Assembly: GCA_910578855.1 (NCBI GenBank)
Contig: CAJTRV010000027.1
Coordinates: 1 to 20,448 of the forward strand
Direction: 5' to 3'
Origin: an uncultured Bacilli bacterium
GTDB taxonomy: Bacteria > Bacillota_I > Bacilli_A > RF39 > UBA660
Length of the DNA stretch: 20,448 bases
The position numbers and the translations under genes were made by a program. Shown piece after piece: positions 8,101-14,910 of this stretch (its first letter is position 1; every line of letters begins with the position of its first letter). The notes under the pieces are model-generated. The model saw nothing but the letters and a program-made list of their open reading frames with translations. It searched no databases and was not told the origin of the DNA.

Positions 8101-8114
8101 CAGTGATTCTTTTT
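8085..8114. terminator. Bidirectional terminator inside the two converging gene ends
   Basis: GAATCA (8092-8097) pairs with TGATTC (8104-8109) around TGACAG. It is flanked by an A run (8085-8090) and a T run (8110-8114) that extend the stem after one mismatch. It lies over the overlapping stop codons of the ASCH and glycosylase genes and can work on both strands. A very similar hairpin ends the ABC-F gene. Confidence 0.75.
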
Positions 8115-8607
8115 CATCTGTATATTGCTTTATTATCTGGTATTCTTCTTGAAGCCATTTTTCAATTCCTTTTTTACAATTGGCTGGGGAAGGAGAAGGT
8201 AAATAGATTGCGGGAATTCCTGTTTTTTGAAAACAATATTTTTGATAGAGTTGCATGCTTTTACGACCAGTTGTAAAAATCGCTTGAATATTTGTTTTCT
8301 TTAGAAGGGATGAAATATCATTTACCGTTACTTGGCGAATCGATTGATCGCTAGAACCGGTAATATAACAACTTTTAATGACATCCCAAAGGGCAATATG
8401 ATGGTTGCTTAGAAACTGTTTTTGTTCTTCAATTGAAGTTGGAACTTCTTCATTATAGATAGCTGCTAAAGTTTTCCAAAATCGATTTTGAGGGTGGGCA
8501 TAATAAAATCCCATTGCCCGTGATTTTTTGGAGGGAATACTACCTAAAATTAAAACTTTCGAGGTAGTGTCATAAAAGGGTCCAAATTCATGTTCGACAT
8601 ATTCCAT
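8095..8607 (-). CDS. Hypoxanthine/uracil-type DNA glycosylase (UDG superfamily)
   Basis: The 170-residue enzyme carries LGSIPSKKSRAMGFYYAHPQ followed by NRFWKTL at about residues 23-49. This is the motif of the deoxyinosine (hypoxanthine) DNA glycosylase branch of the UDG superfamily, close to the MUG/TDG fold. It also has LPSPSPAN (about 138-145), the counterpart of the family's C-terminal leucine-loop motif. It would excise deaminated bases during base excision repair; substrate choice between hypoxanthine and uracil cannot be settled from motifs. AGGTGATC just before the ATG whose first base is 8607 marks the start; an upstream in-frame GTG (8616) overlaps that site and is rejected. Its 3' end overlaps the ASCH gene by six bases. 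Confidence 0.82.
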   Translation of the reverse strand: MEYVEHEFGPFYDTTSKVLILGSIPSKKSRAMGFYYAHPQNRFWKTLAAIYNEEVPTSIEEQKQFLSNHHIALWDVIKSCYITGSSDQSIRQVTVNDISSLLKKTNIQAIFTTGRKSMQLYQKYCFQKTGIPAIYLPSPSPANCKKGIEKWLQEEYQIIKQYTDEKESLS

Positions 8608-8617
8608 ATAGATCACC

Positions 8618-8646
8618 TAGTCATATTATATCATATATGATACAAT
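8618..8646 (+). promoter_or_regulatory. Promoter for the ABC-F leader transcript
   Basis: TGA plus TACAAT (8641-8646) forms an extended -10. TAGTCA (8618-8623) is a weak -35 at 17 bases. Transcription would begin near 8653, giving a leader of about 115 bases before the ABC-F start. Confidence 0.55.
8629..8642. promoter_or_regulatory. Perfect 14-base palindrome between divergent genes
   Basis: TATCATATATGATA is a perfect palindrome touching the -10 of the ABC-F promoter and lying just upstream of the minus-strand glycosylase gene. It is placed like an operator for a dimeric regulator, but AT-rich palindromes arise easily and no cognate regulator is adjacent. Confidence 0.4.
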
Positions 8647-8670
8647 GAAGATAACGAAAAAGGAATCGAC

Positions 8671-8709
8671 ATGAAAACGAGAGGTGATAACATGCGAATA
8701 ACAAAGTAA
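8671..8709 (+). CDS. Leader peptide upstream of the ABC-F gene
   Basis: A 12-codon frame, MKTRGDNMRITK, starts at ATG 8671 with AAGGAA five bases upstream. A second in-frame ATG at 8692 has an even better site (GAGGTGAT, 8681-8688) and would give the five-residue MRITK. Both end at the TAA at 8707-8709. One base later a perfect 9-bp hairpin begins, and 58 bases after the stop lies the ATG of the ABC-F gene. Antibiotic-resistance ABC-F genes are often controlled by ribosome stalling on short leader ORFs, and this arrangement fits that scheme. The peptide's function is inferred from position only. Confidence 0.6.
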   Translation: MKTRGDNMRITK

Positions 8710-8710
8710 T

Positions 8711-8733
8711 GGCATAAATAAAACATTTATGCC
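8711..8733 (+). promoter_or_regulatory. Leader hairpin, candidate attenuator element
   Basis: GGCATAAAT (8711-8719) and ATTTATGCC (8725-8733) form a perfect 9-bp stem with an AAAAC loop, starting right after the leader-peptide stop. No T run follows, so it is not a plain intrinsic terminator. A ribosome stalled or terminating on the leader would cover its 5' arm. It does not directly cover the GGAGG at 8756-8760, so the mechanism is open: RNA stability, Rho-dependent termination or a larger alternative fold are possible. Confidence 0.55.
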
Positions 8734-8766
8734 GCCAAACAAACAAAACTAAAATGGAGGTATAAA

Positions 8767-10284
8767 ATGTTAGAAATTAAACATTTGGGGATAGAAGTCG
8801 ATTCTAGATTTTTGATTCAAGATTTGAATCTTACGTTACAAAAACATGATAAACTAGCCATTATTGGCGAAGAGGGAAATGGGAAGTCCACCTTACTGAA
8901 ATGCTTGATTGGTGACTGCCCCTATGCGAATATATCGGGAATAATCAATTCACATGGTTTACAGATGGGGTACTTTAAGCAAGAACTTTTTGCTACTGAA
9001 TTACAAATGCGCGTTGATGCGTATTTATTTCCAACCATGGATGATTATAGCGCCAAAATTGGACTTTGTTATCAACAGTTAGGGAAGTTAGAATTACGAG
9101 AGTCCATATTAGAAGTAGAAAAGATTGCTACCCTGTCTGGTGGCGAGAAAGTGAAGTTACAACTATTAAAATTACAATTAGAGGATCCTGATATTTTATT
9201 ATTAGATGAGCCTACCAATGATTTAGATCTTTCTACTTTGGTATGGTTAGAGCAATTTATTAATCGCTTCGAGAAACCATTGCTTTATGTTTCTCATGAT
9301 GAAACACTGCTTCGGCATACAGCAAATATGATCTTACACCTAGAAATGACAAAGAAAAAACAAGTTGCCAAACATACCCTAGTTAGAATGGATTATGATA
9401 CCTATGTAGCAGAGCGTGAGCAATTATTAACTAAAATGACGATGGTGGCGAAAAAAGAACGGAGCGAAATGGAGAAAAAGACGACAAAAATGAAGCAAAT
9501 ATTAAATAAAGTTGCTTATGAACAAGAACATATTTCAAGGAAAAATCCGCATGGAGCTAAAATGTTGAAGCGAAAAATGAAACATATGAAGGTCCAAGAA
9601 AGGCGCTTACAAGAGGTCGTCTTAACGGAAATACCTGATTATGAAGAGGACATTCATTTCTTTTTTGATGAGATCCATGTCGTTCCAACTAAAACGATTA
9701 TTCAGCTACAATTAGACCAATTGAAAATTCACGATCAGATTCTTTCACGAAATGTAAATCTCGAAGTCCGCGGACCAGAGCATGTCGTGATCATTGGCAA
9801 AAACGGGGTCGGGAAATCTACCTTATTGACGTCGATTTATCAAGAATTACAAAAGAGGCCTGATTTGCAAGTTGGGTATATGCCACAATCCTATGATCTT
9901 ATATTAGCCGATTATCCAAATGCGATTGCCTTTTTAACTATGACTGGTGATCAAGAAGAGGAACAACATATTCGGCAATGTCTAGGAAATATGAAGTTTA
10001 CATCAGCGGAAATGACTGGTGATATTCATGCACTAAGTGGGGGATCTAAAGCAAAATTGTGGCTATTAAAATTAGTCTTGATGAAATGTAATGTTTTACT
10101 ATTGGATGAGCCAACGCGAAATGTGAGTCCTCTTTCTAGTCCCGTTATTCGGAAGGTACTCGCCCAGTATCAAGGAACAATTATTAGTATTTCTCATGAT
10201 CGAAATTATATTGATGAAGTATGTAGTGTAGTATATGAACTAACACCTGCGGGGTTAGTACGTCAAAAAGAATCACGGATATGA
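8767..10284 (+). CDS. ABC-F family ATPase (ribosome-protection type candidate)
   Basis: The 505-residue soluble protein has two ATPase domains and no membrane helices. Domain 1 has GEEGNGKST (34-42), LSGGEK (123-128), DEPTNDLD (147-154) and switch His177. A charged helical linker follows (about 205-285, Lys/Glu-rich). Domain 2 has GKNGVGKST (344-352), LSGGSK (423-428), LLLDEPTRNVSPLSS (444-458) and His477. The second D-loop is RNVSPLSS instead of the common NHLD, which marks a sub-branch of ABC-F. ABC-F proteins act on the ribosome; members of about this length include antibiotic-resistance factors such as Lsa, Vga and VmlR. The leader ORF and hairpin upstream favour an antibiotic-inducible role, but housekeeping ABC-Fs cannot be excluded. 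GGAGG lies six bases before the ATG. The stop sits in the terminator stem. Confidence 0.87.
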   Translation: MLEIKHLGIEVDSRFLIQDLNLTLQKHDKLAIIGEEGNGKSTLLKCLIGDCPYANISGIINSHGLQMGYFKQELFATELQMRVDAYLFPTMDDYSAKIGLCYQQLGKLELRESILEVEKIATLSGGEKVKLQLLKLQLEDPDILLLDEPTNDLDLSTLVWLEQFINRFEKPLLYVSHDETLLRHTANMILHLEMTKKKQVAKHTLVRMDYDTYVAEREQLLTKMTMVAKKERSEMEKKTTKMKQILNKVAYEQEHISRKNPHGAKMLKRKMKHMKVQERRLQEVVLTEIPDYEEDIHFFFDEIHVVPTKTIIQLQLDQLKIHDQILSRNVNLEVRGPEHVVIIGKNGVGKSTLLTSIYQELQKRPDLQVGYMPQSYDLILADYPNAIAFLTMTGDQEEEQHIRQCLGNMKFTSAEMTGDIHALSGGSKAKLWLLKLVLMKCNVLLLDEPTRNVSPLSSPVIRKVLAQYQGTIISISHDRNYIDEVCSVVYELTPAGLVRQKESRI

Positions 10285-10294
10285 TTCTTTTTTT
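10265..10294 (+). terminator. Intrinsic terminator overlapping the ABC-F stop codon
   Basis: AAAAAGAATCA (10265-10275) pairs perfectly with TGATTCTTTTT (10282-10292) around CGGATA, ending in a T run. The right arm begins with the TGA stop (10282-10284). It is almost the same hairpin as that at 8085-8114. Confidence 0.88.
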
Positions 10295-10319
10295 GGTTTT
10301 TCTAGAAAAATAACATGAG

Positions 10320-10349
10320 AATTTCATCGTAATCCGTTACAATGAAATT
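10320..10349. repeat. Long imperfect palindrome in the ABC-F/SDR intergenic region
   Basis: AATTTCAT (10320-10327) and ATGAAATT (10342-10349) flank an inner GTAA/TTAC pair around a TCCG loop, with one C/A mismatch between the two stems, so 12 of 13 positions pair. No T run follows. It might be an operator or a remnant of a structured RNA. The rest of 10295-10508 has no gene I can support; short frames around 10350-10460 are not convincing. Confidence 0.4.
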
Positions 10350-10508
10350 TGGTGATGAACTTGCTAAAGTTAAGATATTTCATTATGTGTTTGCATTATA
10401 TTGAAAAGGGGGGATAGATCGTTTAGAAGAATTACCTTCTACTGGAATCACTATCATAGATTGAACTCATTATTTATGAAAATTATGGAATTATATTCCC
10501 CTTTTTTT

Positions 10509-10517
10509 TGATATAAT
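10509..10517 (+). promoter_or_regulatory. Extended -10 promoter for the SDR gene
   Basis: TGA precedes a perfect TATAAT (10512-10517), directly after a run of eight T. No good -35 is visible. The Shine-Dalgarno AGGAG lies about ten bases downstream, leaving a very short leader. Confidence 0.6.
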
Positions 10518-10538
10518 AGGAGTAGATAGGAGAATAAC

Positions 10539-11294
10539 ATGAAAGAGAAAAAAGTGGTACTAATTACAGGTGGTGGCAAGGGAATTGGTTATGGAATTGC
10601 TAGAGCCTTTGCTAATGAAGGATACGATCTTGTAATCACCGGGCGAACGGAAGATACCTTAAATCAGGCGAAAGTTCAGTTAGAAACAGAATTTTCAATA
10701 TCGGTATTGGCCCTAGTTGCCGATGGATCGAAAGAAGAAGAGGTAAAACGAGTTATAACAGCGATCAAATCGCAATATGGTGTATTACATACATTGATTA
10801 ACAATGCTCAAGCAAGTAAATCAGGGAAACTATTGGTTGAACATAGCAAAGCAGATTTTGATCTTGCAGTGCAAACGGGTTTATATGGTACATTTTTCTA
10901 TATGCGGGAAGCATTTCCTCTTTTGAAAGAAAGTCGAGGGAATGTCATCAACTTCGCTTCGGGAGCAGGATTGTTCGGAAAGCCAGGGCAAGCTTCTTAT
11001 GCTGCAGCTAAGGAAGGGATTCGAGGGTTATCCCGAGTAGCGGCAACCGAGTGGGGACCGTATGGAATTGGGGTCAATGTCATTTGTCCACTCGCCATGA
11101 CTGAGAGCTTAGAAAATTGGAAACAAGCATATCCAGAATTATATGCGAAAACGATTAAAGATATTCCAATGAAACGGTTTGCTGATCCTGAAACAGATAT
11201 CGGGGCGATGTGTGTCTTTTTATCGAGTGAAAAAGCTGGATATTTAACAGGTGAAACGATTACGATCCAAGGTGGATCGGGGTTACGACCATAA
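10539..11294 (+). CDS. Short-chain dehydrogenase/reductase (FabG-like)
   Basis: The 251-residue protein is a classical SDR using NAD(P)H. The nucleotide-binding TGGGKGIG is at residues 10-17, and NNAQ (88-91) replaces the usual NNAG. The catalytic set is Ser141 (NFASGAG), Tyr154 and Lys158 (SYAAAK), and the C-terminal GETITIQGGSGLRP is typical. The Arg in TGRTEDT at the end of strand two leans towards NADPH. The substrate is unknown; resemblance to FabG does not make it a fatty-acid enzyme, since no fab genes are nearby. AGGAG lies upstream of the ATG. It is followed by a 167-base gap with a weak hairpin, so it may or may not be co-transcribed with the next two genes. Confidence 0.88.
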   Translation: MKEKKVVLITGGGKGIGYGIARAFANEGYDLVITGRTEDTLNQAKVQLETEFSISVLALVADGSKEEEVKRVITAIKSQYGVLHTLINNAQASKSGKLLVEHSKADFDLAVQTGLYGTFFYMREAFPLLKESRGNVINFASGAGLFGKPGQASYAAAKEGIRGLSRVAATEWGPYGIGVNVICPLAMTESLENWKQAYPELYAKTIKDIPMKRFADPETDIGAMCVFLSSEKAGYLTGETITIQGGSGLRP

Positions 11295-11312
11295 ACCAAT
11301 ATTATTGGAAGC

Positions 11313-11335
11313 AATCATTCGTACGAAATGATTTT
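11313..11335 (+). terminator. Weak hairpin after the SDR gene
   Basis: AATCATT (11313-11319) and AATGATT (11327-11333) pair around CGTACGA, followed by only a few T. A small palindrome, CCAATATTATTGG, lies just before it (11296-11308). It could act as a weak terminator. The rest of the gap up to 11461 shows no clear promoter beyond an isolated TATAAT at 11369-11374. Confidence 0.35.
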
Positions 11336-11461
11336 GATCGTGAAATAATAAAATCGTCATACTTGAAGTATAATCGAAGCAAGGAATAATCATAGCTTTA
11401 AAACAGGTAGGTCTTTCTTTGATTGGGTCTATATGATGGAATTAGAAGGGGAAACTGTTAG

Positions 11462-12529
11462 ATGAAAAAATTAAAACCAGAAAAATTAAAAAAAGGTGAT
11501 ACGATTGCTATTGTTAGTCTTTCCTGGGGCGGTCTTGGCGATCGTCATTTATTGCATAAATATAAAATTGCCAAAGAACGTCTAGAACGAGATTTCGGTT
11601 TAAATGTTGTTACGATGGAACATGCATTAAAGGGGAGTAAATTTATCTATGATCACCCAGAATTAAGAGCCAAGGATTTAATGGATGCCTTTCGTGATGA
11701 TAAGATAAAAGCGATTATATGTGCGATTGTTGGTGATGATTCGATTAGAATGTTACCCTATATCGATTATGATGTAATTAGGAATAATCCTAAAATATTT
11801 ATGGGTTATTCTGATACGACTGTTAGTCATTTTATCATGAATAAAGCCGGTTTGGTCTCTTATTATGGCCCTTGTATTATGTGTGAGTTTGGCGAATATG
11901 TAACAATGTTTGATTATACGGTGAAGGCAATTCAAGAAATTTTATTTGATAATAGTAAGGGGCATGAAATCGTTTCGAGCGATACATGGTCGAACGATTA
12001 TGTAGAATGGATGGAATCTAACGTAGGGATTTTAAAAAAAATGCTTCCCGAGCAACATCATTATGAAGTATTATCTGGTAGTGGGATTGTTTTAGGCGAG
12101 GTGCTTGGGGGATGTATTGATGTTTTTCCTATGATAATAGGAACTGAAATTTGGCCAACCAAAGAAGAATGGCGGAATAAAATATTATTGATTGAAACAA
12201 GTGAAGAACAAATCAAACCTGAATATTTATTGTGGTATTTAAGAAATTTAGGGGCGCAGGGAATTTTAAATGTAATCAAAGGAATTATCGTTGGTAAACC
12301 ACAAGCGGAACAATATTATGAAGAATATAAAGCGGTTTATTTAAAAGTTTTAACAGAATTTCATTGTGAAACATTGCCAATCATATACAATGTTAATATT
12401 GGTCATGCTTACCCAATTGGAATATTTCCCTTAGGCATTGAATATGAAATTGATTATGATCAAAAAAAGATAACGTTACATGAATCAGCAACCCTAGATG
12501 AAGTTGGTAGAAAGAAGGAGAAAATATGA
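11462..12529 (+). CDS. S66-family peptidase (LD-carboxypeptidase / MccF-like)
   Basis: The 355-residue cytoplasmic serine peptidase shows the S66 triad: Ser117 in GYSDTT, Glu245 in LLIETSEE and His315 in NIGHAYPIG. LGEVLGGCIDVF near residue 215 is also typical. S66 enzymes include LD-carboxypeptidases, which trim the terminal D-Ala from recycled tetrapeptides, and the MccF branch, which cleaves microcin-C-type aminoacyl nucleotides. The length of about 350 and overall spacing fit the MccF-like group somewhat better, but the true substrate is not predictable. There is no signal peptide. A GAAGGGGAA stretch upstream acts as Shine-Dalgarno. Its stop overlaps the start of the DUF362 gene in ATGA, so the two are translationally coupled. 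Confidence 0.87.
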   Translation: MKKLKPEKLKKGDTIAIVSLSWGGLGDRHLLHKYKIAKERLERDFGLNVVTMEHALKGSKFIYDHPELRAKDLMDAFRDDKIKAIICAIVGDDSIRMLPYIDYDVIRNNPKIFMGYSDTTVSHFIMNKAGLVSYYGPCIMCEFGEYVTMFDYTVKAIQEILFDNSKGHEIVSSDTWSNDYVEWMESNVGILKKMLPEQHHYEVLSGSGIVLGEVLGGCIDVFPMIIGTEIWPTKEEWRNKILLIETSEEQIKPEYLLWYLRNLGAQGILNVIKGIIVGKPQAEQYYEEYKAVYLKVLTEFHCETLPIIYNVNIGHAYPIGIFPLGIEYEIDYDQKKITLHESATLDEVGRKKEKI

Positions 12530-13395
12530 AAAAAGCGAAAGTTTATTTTACTAAAGAAATTACACCAGAAAGTTTGGTCAAGATATATCAGGCCCTTCAG
12601 GTTACATTACCAGGGAAGGTTGCAGTAAAAATTTCTACAGGAGAACCAGGAGGACATCACTTTTTGGATCCTAATTTAATTAAGGATTTAGTCAATTATT
12701 TAAATGGAACAATTGTCGAATGTTGTACCGCTTATGGTGGAAAACGGCAAGATCCTCTTTTACACTGGCAGACCATTGCTGATCATGGATTTCAAGCCAT
12801 TGCTCCATGTGATATTATGGATGAATTTGGCGAGATGGAAATACCAGTTCCAAATGGGAAACATTTAGCTGTTGATTATGTCGGGGAACATCTATCACGT
12901 TATGATTCGATGTTGATGCTTTCTCACTTTAAAGGGCATGCGATGGGTGGCTTTGGTGGCGCACTTAAGAATATGTCAATTGGGGTAGCTTCTAGTCATG
13001 GAAAAGCTTATATTCACGGAGTTGGGGTACCAGAACATATTTGGACAGCTGACCATGATTCTTTTTTAGAATCGATGGCAGATGCCGCCGCGGCAGTGGT
13101 TGCCTATATGAAACCAGAACGCCTTGCTTATATTAATGTTGCCAATCATTTATCAGTTGATTGTGATTGCAACGCCAATCCAGCTGCTCCCGAAATGGGG
13201 GATCTTGGCATTTTTGCCTCTCTTGATCCTGTAGCGCTTGATCAGGCTTGCTATGATGCGGTTTTACGCTCAGAGGATCCCGGGAAAGCGGCGTTGATCG
13301 AACGAATGAACTCACGAAATGCCATTCGAATTGTCGAACAGGCTGCGCTAGAACAGATTGGGACGCGGGAATATGAGTTAATTTCACTTGACTAA
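12526..13395 (+). CDS. DUF362-family protein
   Basis: This 289-residue protein resembles the DUF362 family of poorly understood, often iron-sulfur-linked proteins. Typical segments are KISTGEPGGHHFLDP (36-50), SHFKGHAMGGFGGALKNMSI (133-152) and VDCDCNANPAAPEMGDLGIF (211-230), followed by SLDPVALDQACYD. Many relatives carry a ferredoxin-like cluster domain; here only scattered cysteines (C66, C67, C95, C213, C215, C242) are seen and no CxxCxxC motif. The start overlaps the S66 peptidase stop by four bases, and GAAGGAG lies upstream. Function is unknown, and the coupling to a peptidase has no explanation that I know. Confidence 0.8.
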   Translation: MKKAKVYFTKEITPESLVKIYQALQVTLPGKVAVKISTGEPGGHHFLDPNLIKDLVNYLNGTIVECCTAYGGKRQDPLLHWQTIADHGFQAIAPCDIMDEFGEMEIPVPNGKHLAVDYVGEHLSRYDSMLMLSHFKGHAMGGFGGALKNMSIGVASSHGKAYIHGVGVPEHIWTADHDSFLESMADAAAAVVAYMKPERLAYINVANHLSVDCDCNANPAAPEMGDLGIFASLDPVALDQACYDAVLRSEDPGKAALIERMNSRNAIRIVEQAALEQIGTREYELISLD

Positions 13396-13412
13396 GAAAC
13401 AATCGTAAACGA

Positions 13413-13470
13413 CCTATCTTGGTTAGTACGATTCGGGTAATTCTATTAGAAATCATTCATCCAGGATAGG
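13413..13470. repeat. Spaced inverted repeat downstream of the DUF362 gene
   Basis: CCTATCTTGG (13413-13422) can pair with CCAGGATAGG (13461-13470), with one T/G wobble, across a 38-base spacer. The spacer has no obvious structure. It lies between the DUF362 stop and the shared terminator; its role is unknown. Confidence 0.3.
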
Positions 13471-13514
13471 ACTATAGTGATATCTGGAAATAATCATCTT
13501 GTTTAATAACCGAA

Positions 13515-13546
13515 AATAAAACCAATTCGCGGGAATTGGTTTTATT
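13515..13546. terminator. Bidirectional terminator between DUF362 and VOC genes
   Basis: AATAAAACCAATTC (13515-13528) and GAATTGGTTTTATT (13533-13546) form a perfect 14-bp stem with a GCGG loop. The stop codon of the minus-strand VOC gene (13542-13544) lies in the arm. It is the strongest hairpin in this part of the window and serves both converging units. Confidence 0.88.
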
Positions 13547-13922
13547 GGGATATGGTTAAAATATATTGGTTATTATCAAAGATTGCAAATTCATTGGTCC
13601 CATAAAAAGTTTGGTGCAGATCTTTGGCTATCGTAACAGTATCTTTTAGTTGCTCATATAGTTGTTTTACATCCTTAACAGTAATAAATAACGTAAAACT
13701 AGGTTTAATCGTGTCTGCTACTAGAGTTGGATATTCTTCCATTAACGATTGCTTTTCTTGCAACATAAGCATGATTTCATCTTTCTTTATGATCGCAAAG
13801 ACAAGCTCTTCATCAGTCTTTGGTACTTGGTCGACAACGGTAAATCCTAATACTGTTTGATAAAAATGAATGGTTTCTTTCACATTTTCAACCATGAGAT
13901 TCGTTGTAATGGTTTGATACAT
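13542..13922 (-). CDS. VOC-family (glyoxalase/bleomycin-resistance-like) protein
   Basis: The 126-residue protein is a single vicinal-oxygen-chelate unit with two beta-alpha-beta-beta-beta modules. The first begins MYQTITTNLMVENVKETIHF and continues YQTVLGF; the second begins PSFTLFITVKDVKQLYEQL and ends with FYGTNEFAIFDNNQYIL. VOC proteins include glyoxalase I, extradiol dioxygenases, fosfomycin-resistance enzymes and drug-binding proteins. The metal-ligand pattern is not clear enough here to choose, so no activity is assigned. A strong AAGGAGGAAG site precedes the ATG. The AraC-type gene lies 64 bases upstream on the same strand, making it a candidate regulator or operon partner. Confidence 0.82.
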   Translation of the reverse strand: MYQTITTNLMVENVKETIHFYQTVLGFTVVDQVPKTDEELVFAIIKKDEIMLMLQEKQSLMEEYPTLVADTIKPSFTLFITVKDVKQLYEQLKDTVTIAKDLHQTFYGTNEFAIFDNNQYILTISQ

Positions 13923-13986
13923 TTTTCTTCCTCCTTATTACCATTGTAATCAATTACTCGCATATGTGATTGTAAAAAAAGGACAT

Positions 13987-14769
13987 TTAATCAGGGTTGT
14001 TTTTTAATAATTGTAGAGGAGAAACACCAGTATATTTTTTTATCTCTTTAATAAAGTGGGCCTGATCGTAATAACCACTTAGTTGGGCAATCTCAGTTAA
14101 TTGATGTTTTCCTTCGAATAATAAGGTTAAACAAAGATGGAGCCGAAGAATATTAAGGAATACTTTTGGCGAGACCCCATAATGTTTATAAAAGATTCGG
14201 CGAAGTTGACGGTTGGTATAACCGAGGTTACGAGCGATATCAGCAACTCGTTGCTCCGTTGGGGCTTGATATAATTGATCGGTATAAGTAAGAAAAGGAG
14301 AAGTGGTGGCGGTTCGAAGTTTACTGAGAAGATATTCTTTGAGTAGTTTACAGCGCCCCGTCGTCGTCGTTGTTTCAAATAGTTTCGTAAGTGAATGGTT
14401 GGGATCAATTGTGCTGATATCCCAAATTCGATCCATTATCTCTACGGCAGGTCTGTGAAATAGCGCATAGAAGGCCCCAGGTCGCAAGCGAACGCCCATC
14501 ACATCTACTTGGCCTTTTAATAGCGTTGTTTCAGTATGCCGACTGAACCCGGCCACATTGATTTGTCGATTTGAAAAGTCGATAATAATATCAAGACAAG
14601 CATCGGGAAGAATCATATTTGGAATGGCTTTTTTCGTTACCCGCTTAGTTTGCATTTGCCAGATACACATACAATAATGATCAAGAGCGGAATCATAATG
14701 TTCTTGATAATGAATGAATTCGTGATAGGTAGTATCTAATAAATAGGGAATTTGAAATGGTTTGTACAT
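13987..14769 (-). CDS. AraC-family transcriptional regulator
   Basis: The 260-residue protein ends in a canonical AraC double helix-turn-helix (about residues 165-258). The first helix pair is in RVADIARNLGYTNRQLRRIF, followed by YKHYGVSPKVFLNILRLHLC; the second is in LTEIAQLSGYYDQAHFIKEI, ending with the family-typical YTGVSPLQLL. The N-terminal half (about 20-150, including MILPDACLDIIIDF and GVRLRPGAFYALF) looks like the beta-rich sensory domain of AraC proteins that respond to small molecules. It is divergent from tag and upstream of the VOC gene, so either could be a target. AGGTGAT just before the ATG supports the start. No effector can be predicted. Confidence 0.87.
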   Translation of the reverse strand: MYKPFQIPYLLDTTYHEFIHYQEHYDSALDHYCMCIWQMQTKRVTKKAIPNMILPDACLDIIIDFSNRQINVAGFSRHTETTLLKGQVDVMGVRLRPGAFYALFHRPAVEIMDRIWDISTIDPNHSLTKLFETTTTTGRCKLLKEYLLSKLRTATTSPFLTYTDQLYQAPTEQRVADIARNLGYTNRQLRRIFYKHYGVSPKVFLNILRLHLCLTLLFEGKHQLTEIAQLSGYYDQAHFIKEIKKYTGVSPLQLLKNNPD

Positions 14770-14834
14770 AGTATCACCTGATATTATATACCGTAATGTG
14801 AAGGAAAGATCAATTTCAGTAGCTTAATTTAGGG

Positions 14835-14863
14835 TTGTTAAAATATATAAAATAATTTATGAT
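14835..14863 (+). promoter_or_regulatory. Promoter for tag
   Basis: TTGTTA (14835-14840) and TATGAT (14858-14863) are 17 bases apart. The region around is very AT-rich. It faces away from the AraC gene, whose product might act here. Confidence 0.55.
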
Positions 14864-14910
14864 AGTAGTATAAAAGAAGTAGGAACAAGAAGGATAGGTG
14901 TGAAGCATTT

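Noticed and set aside
8608..8616. GTG at 8616 (minus strand) as start of the DNA glycosylase
   Set aside because: It lies inside AGGTGATC, which is the ribosome binding site for the ATG at 8607.
8625..8630. TATAAT on the minus strand as -10 of the glycosylase gene
   Set aside because: Transcription would begin at the first bases of the Shine-Dalgarno, and no -35 is seen; a similar TATAAT before the AraC gene (14788-14783) was rejected for the same reason.
10407..10460. Short protein-like frames around another GGGGGGAT run
   Set aside because: Three frames give equally plausible short peptides, with no Shine-Dalgarno and no family match; probably chance.
13133..13456. A minus-strand frame of 107 codons across the DUF362 gene end
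   Set aside because: It is antisense to a clearly conserved protein and has no ribosome binding site or recognisable domain.
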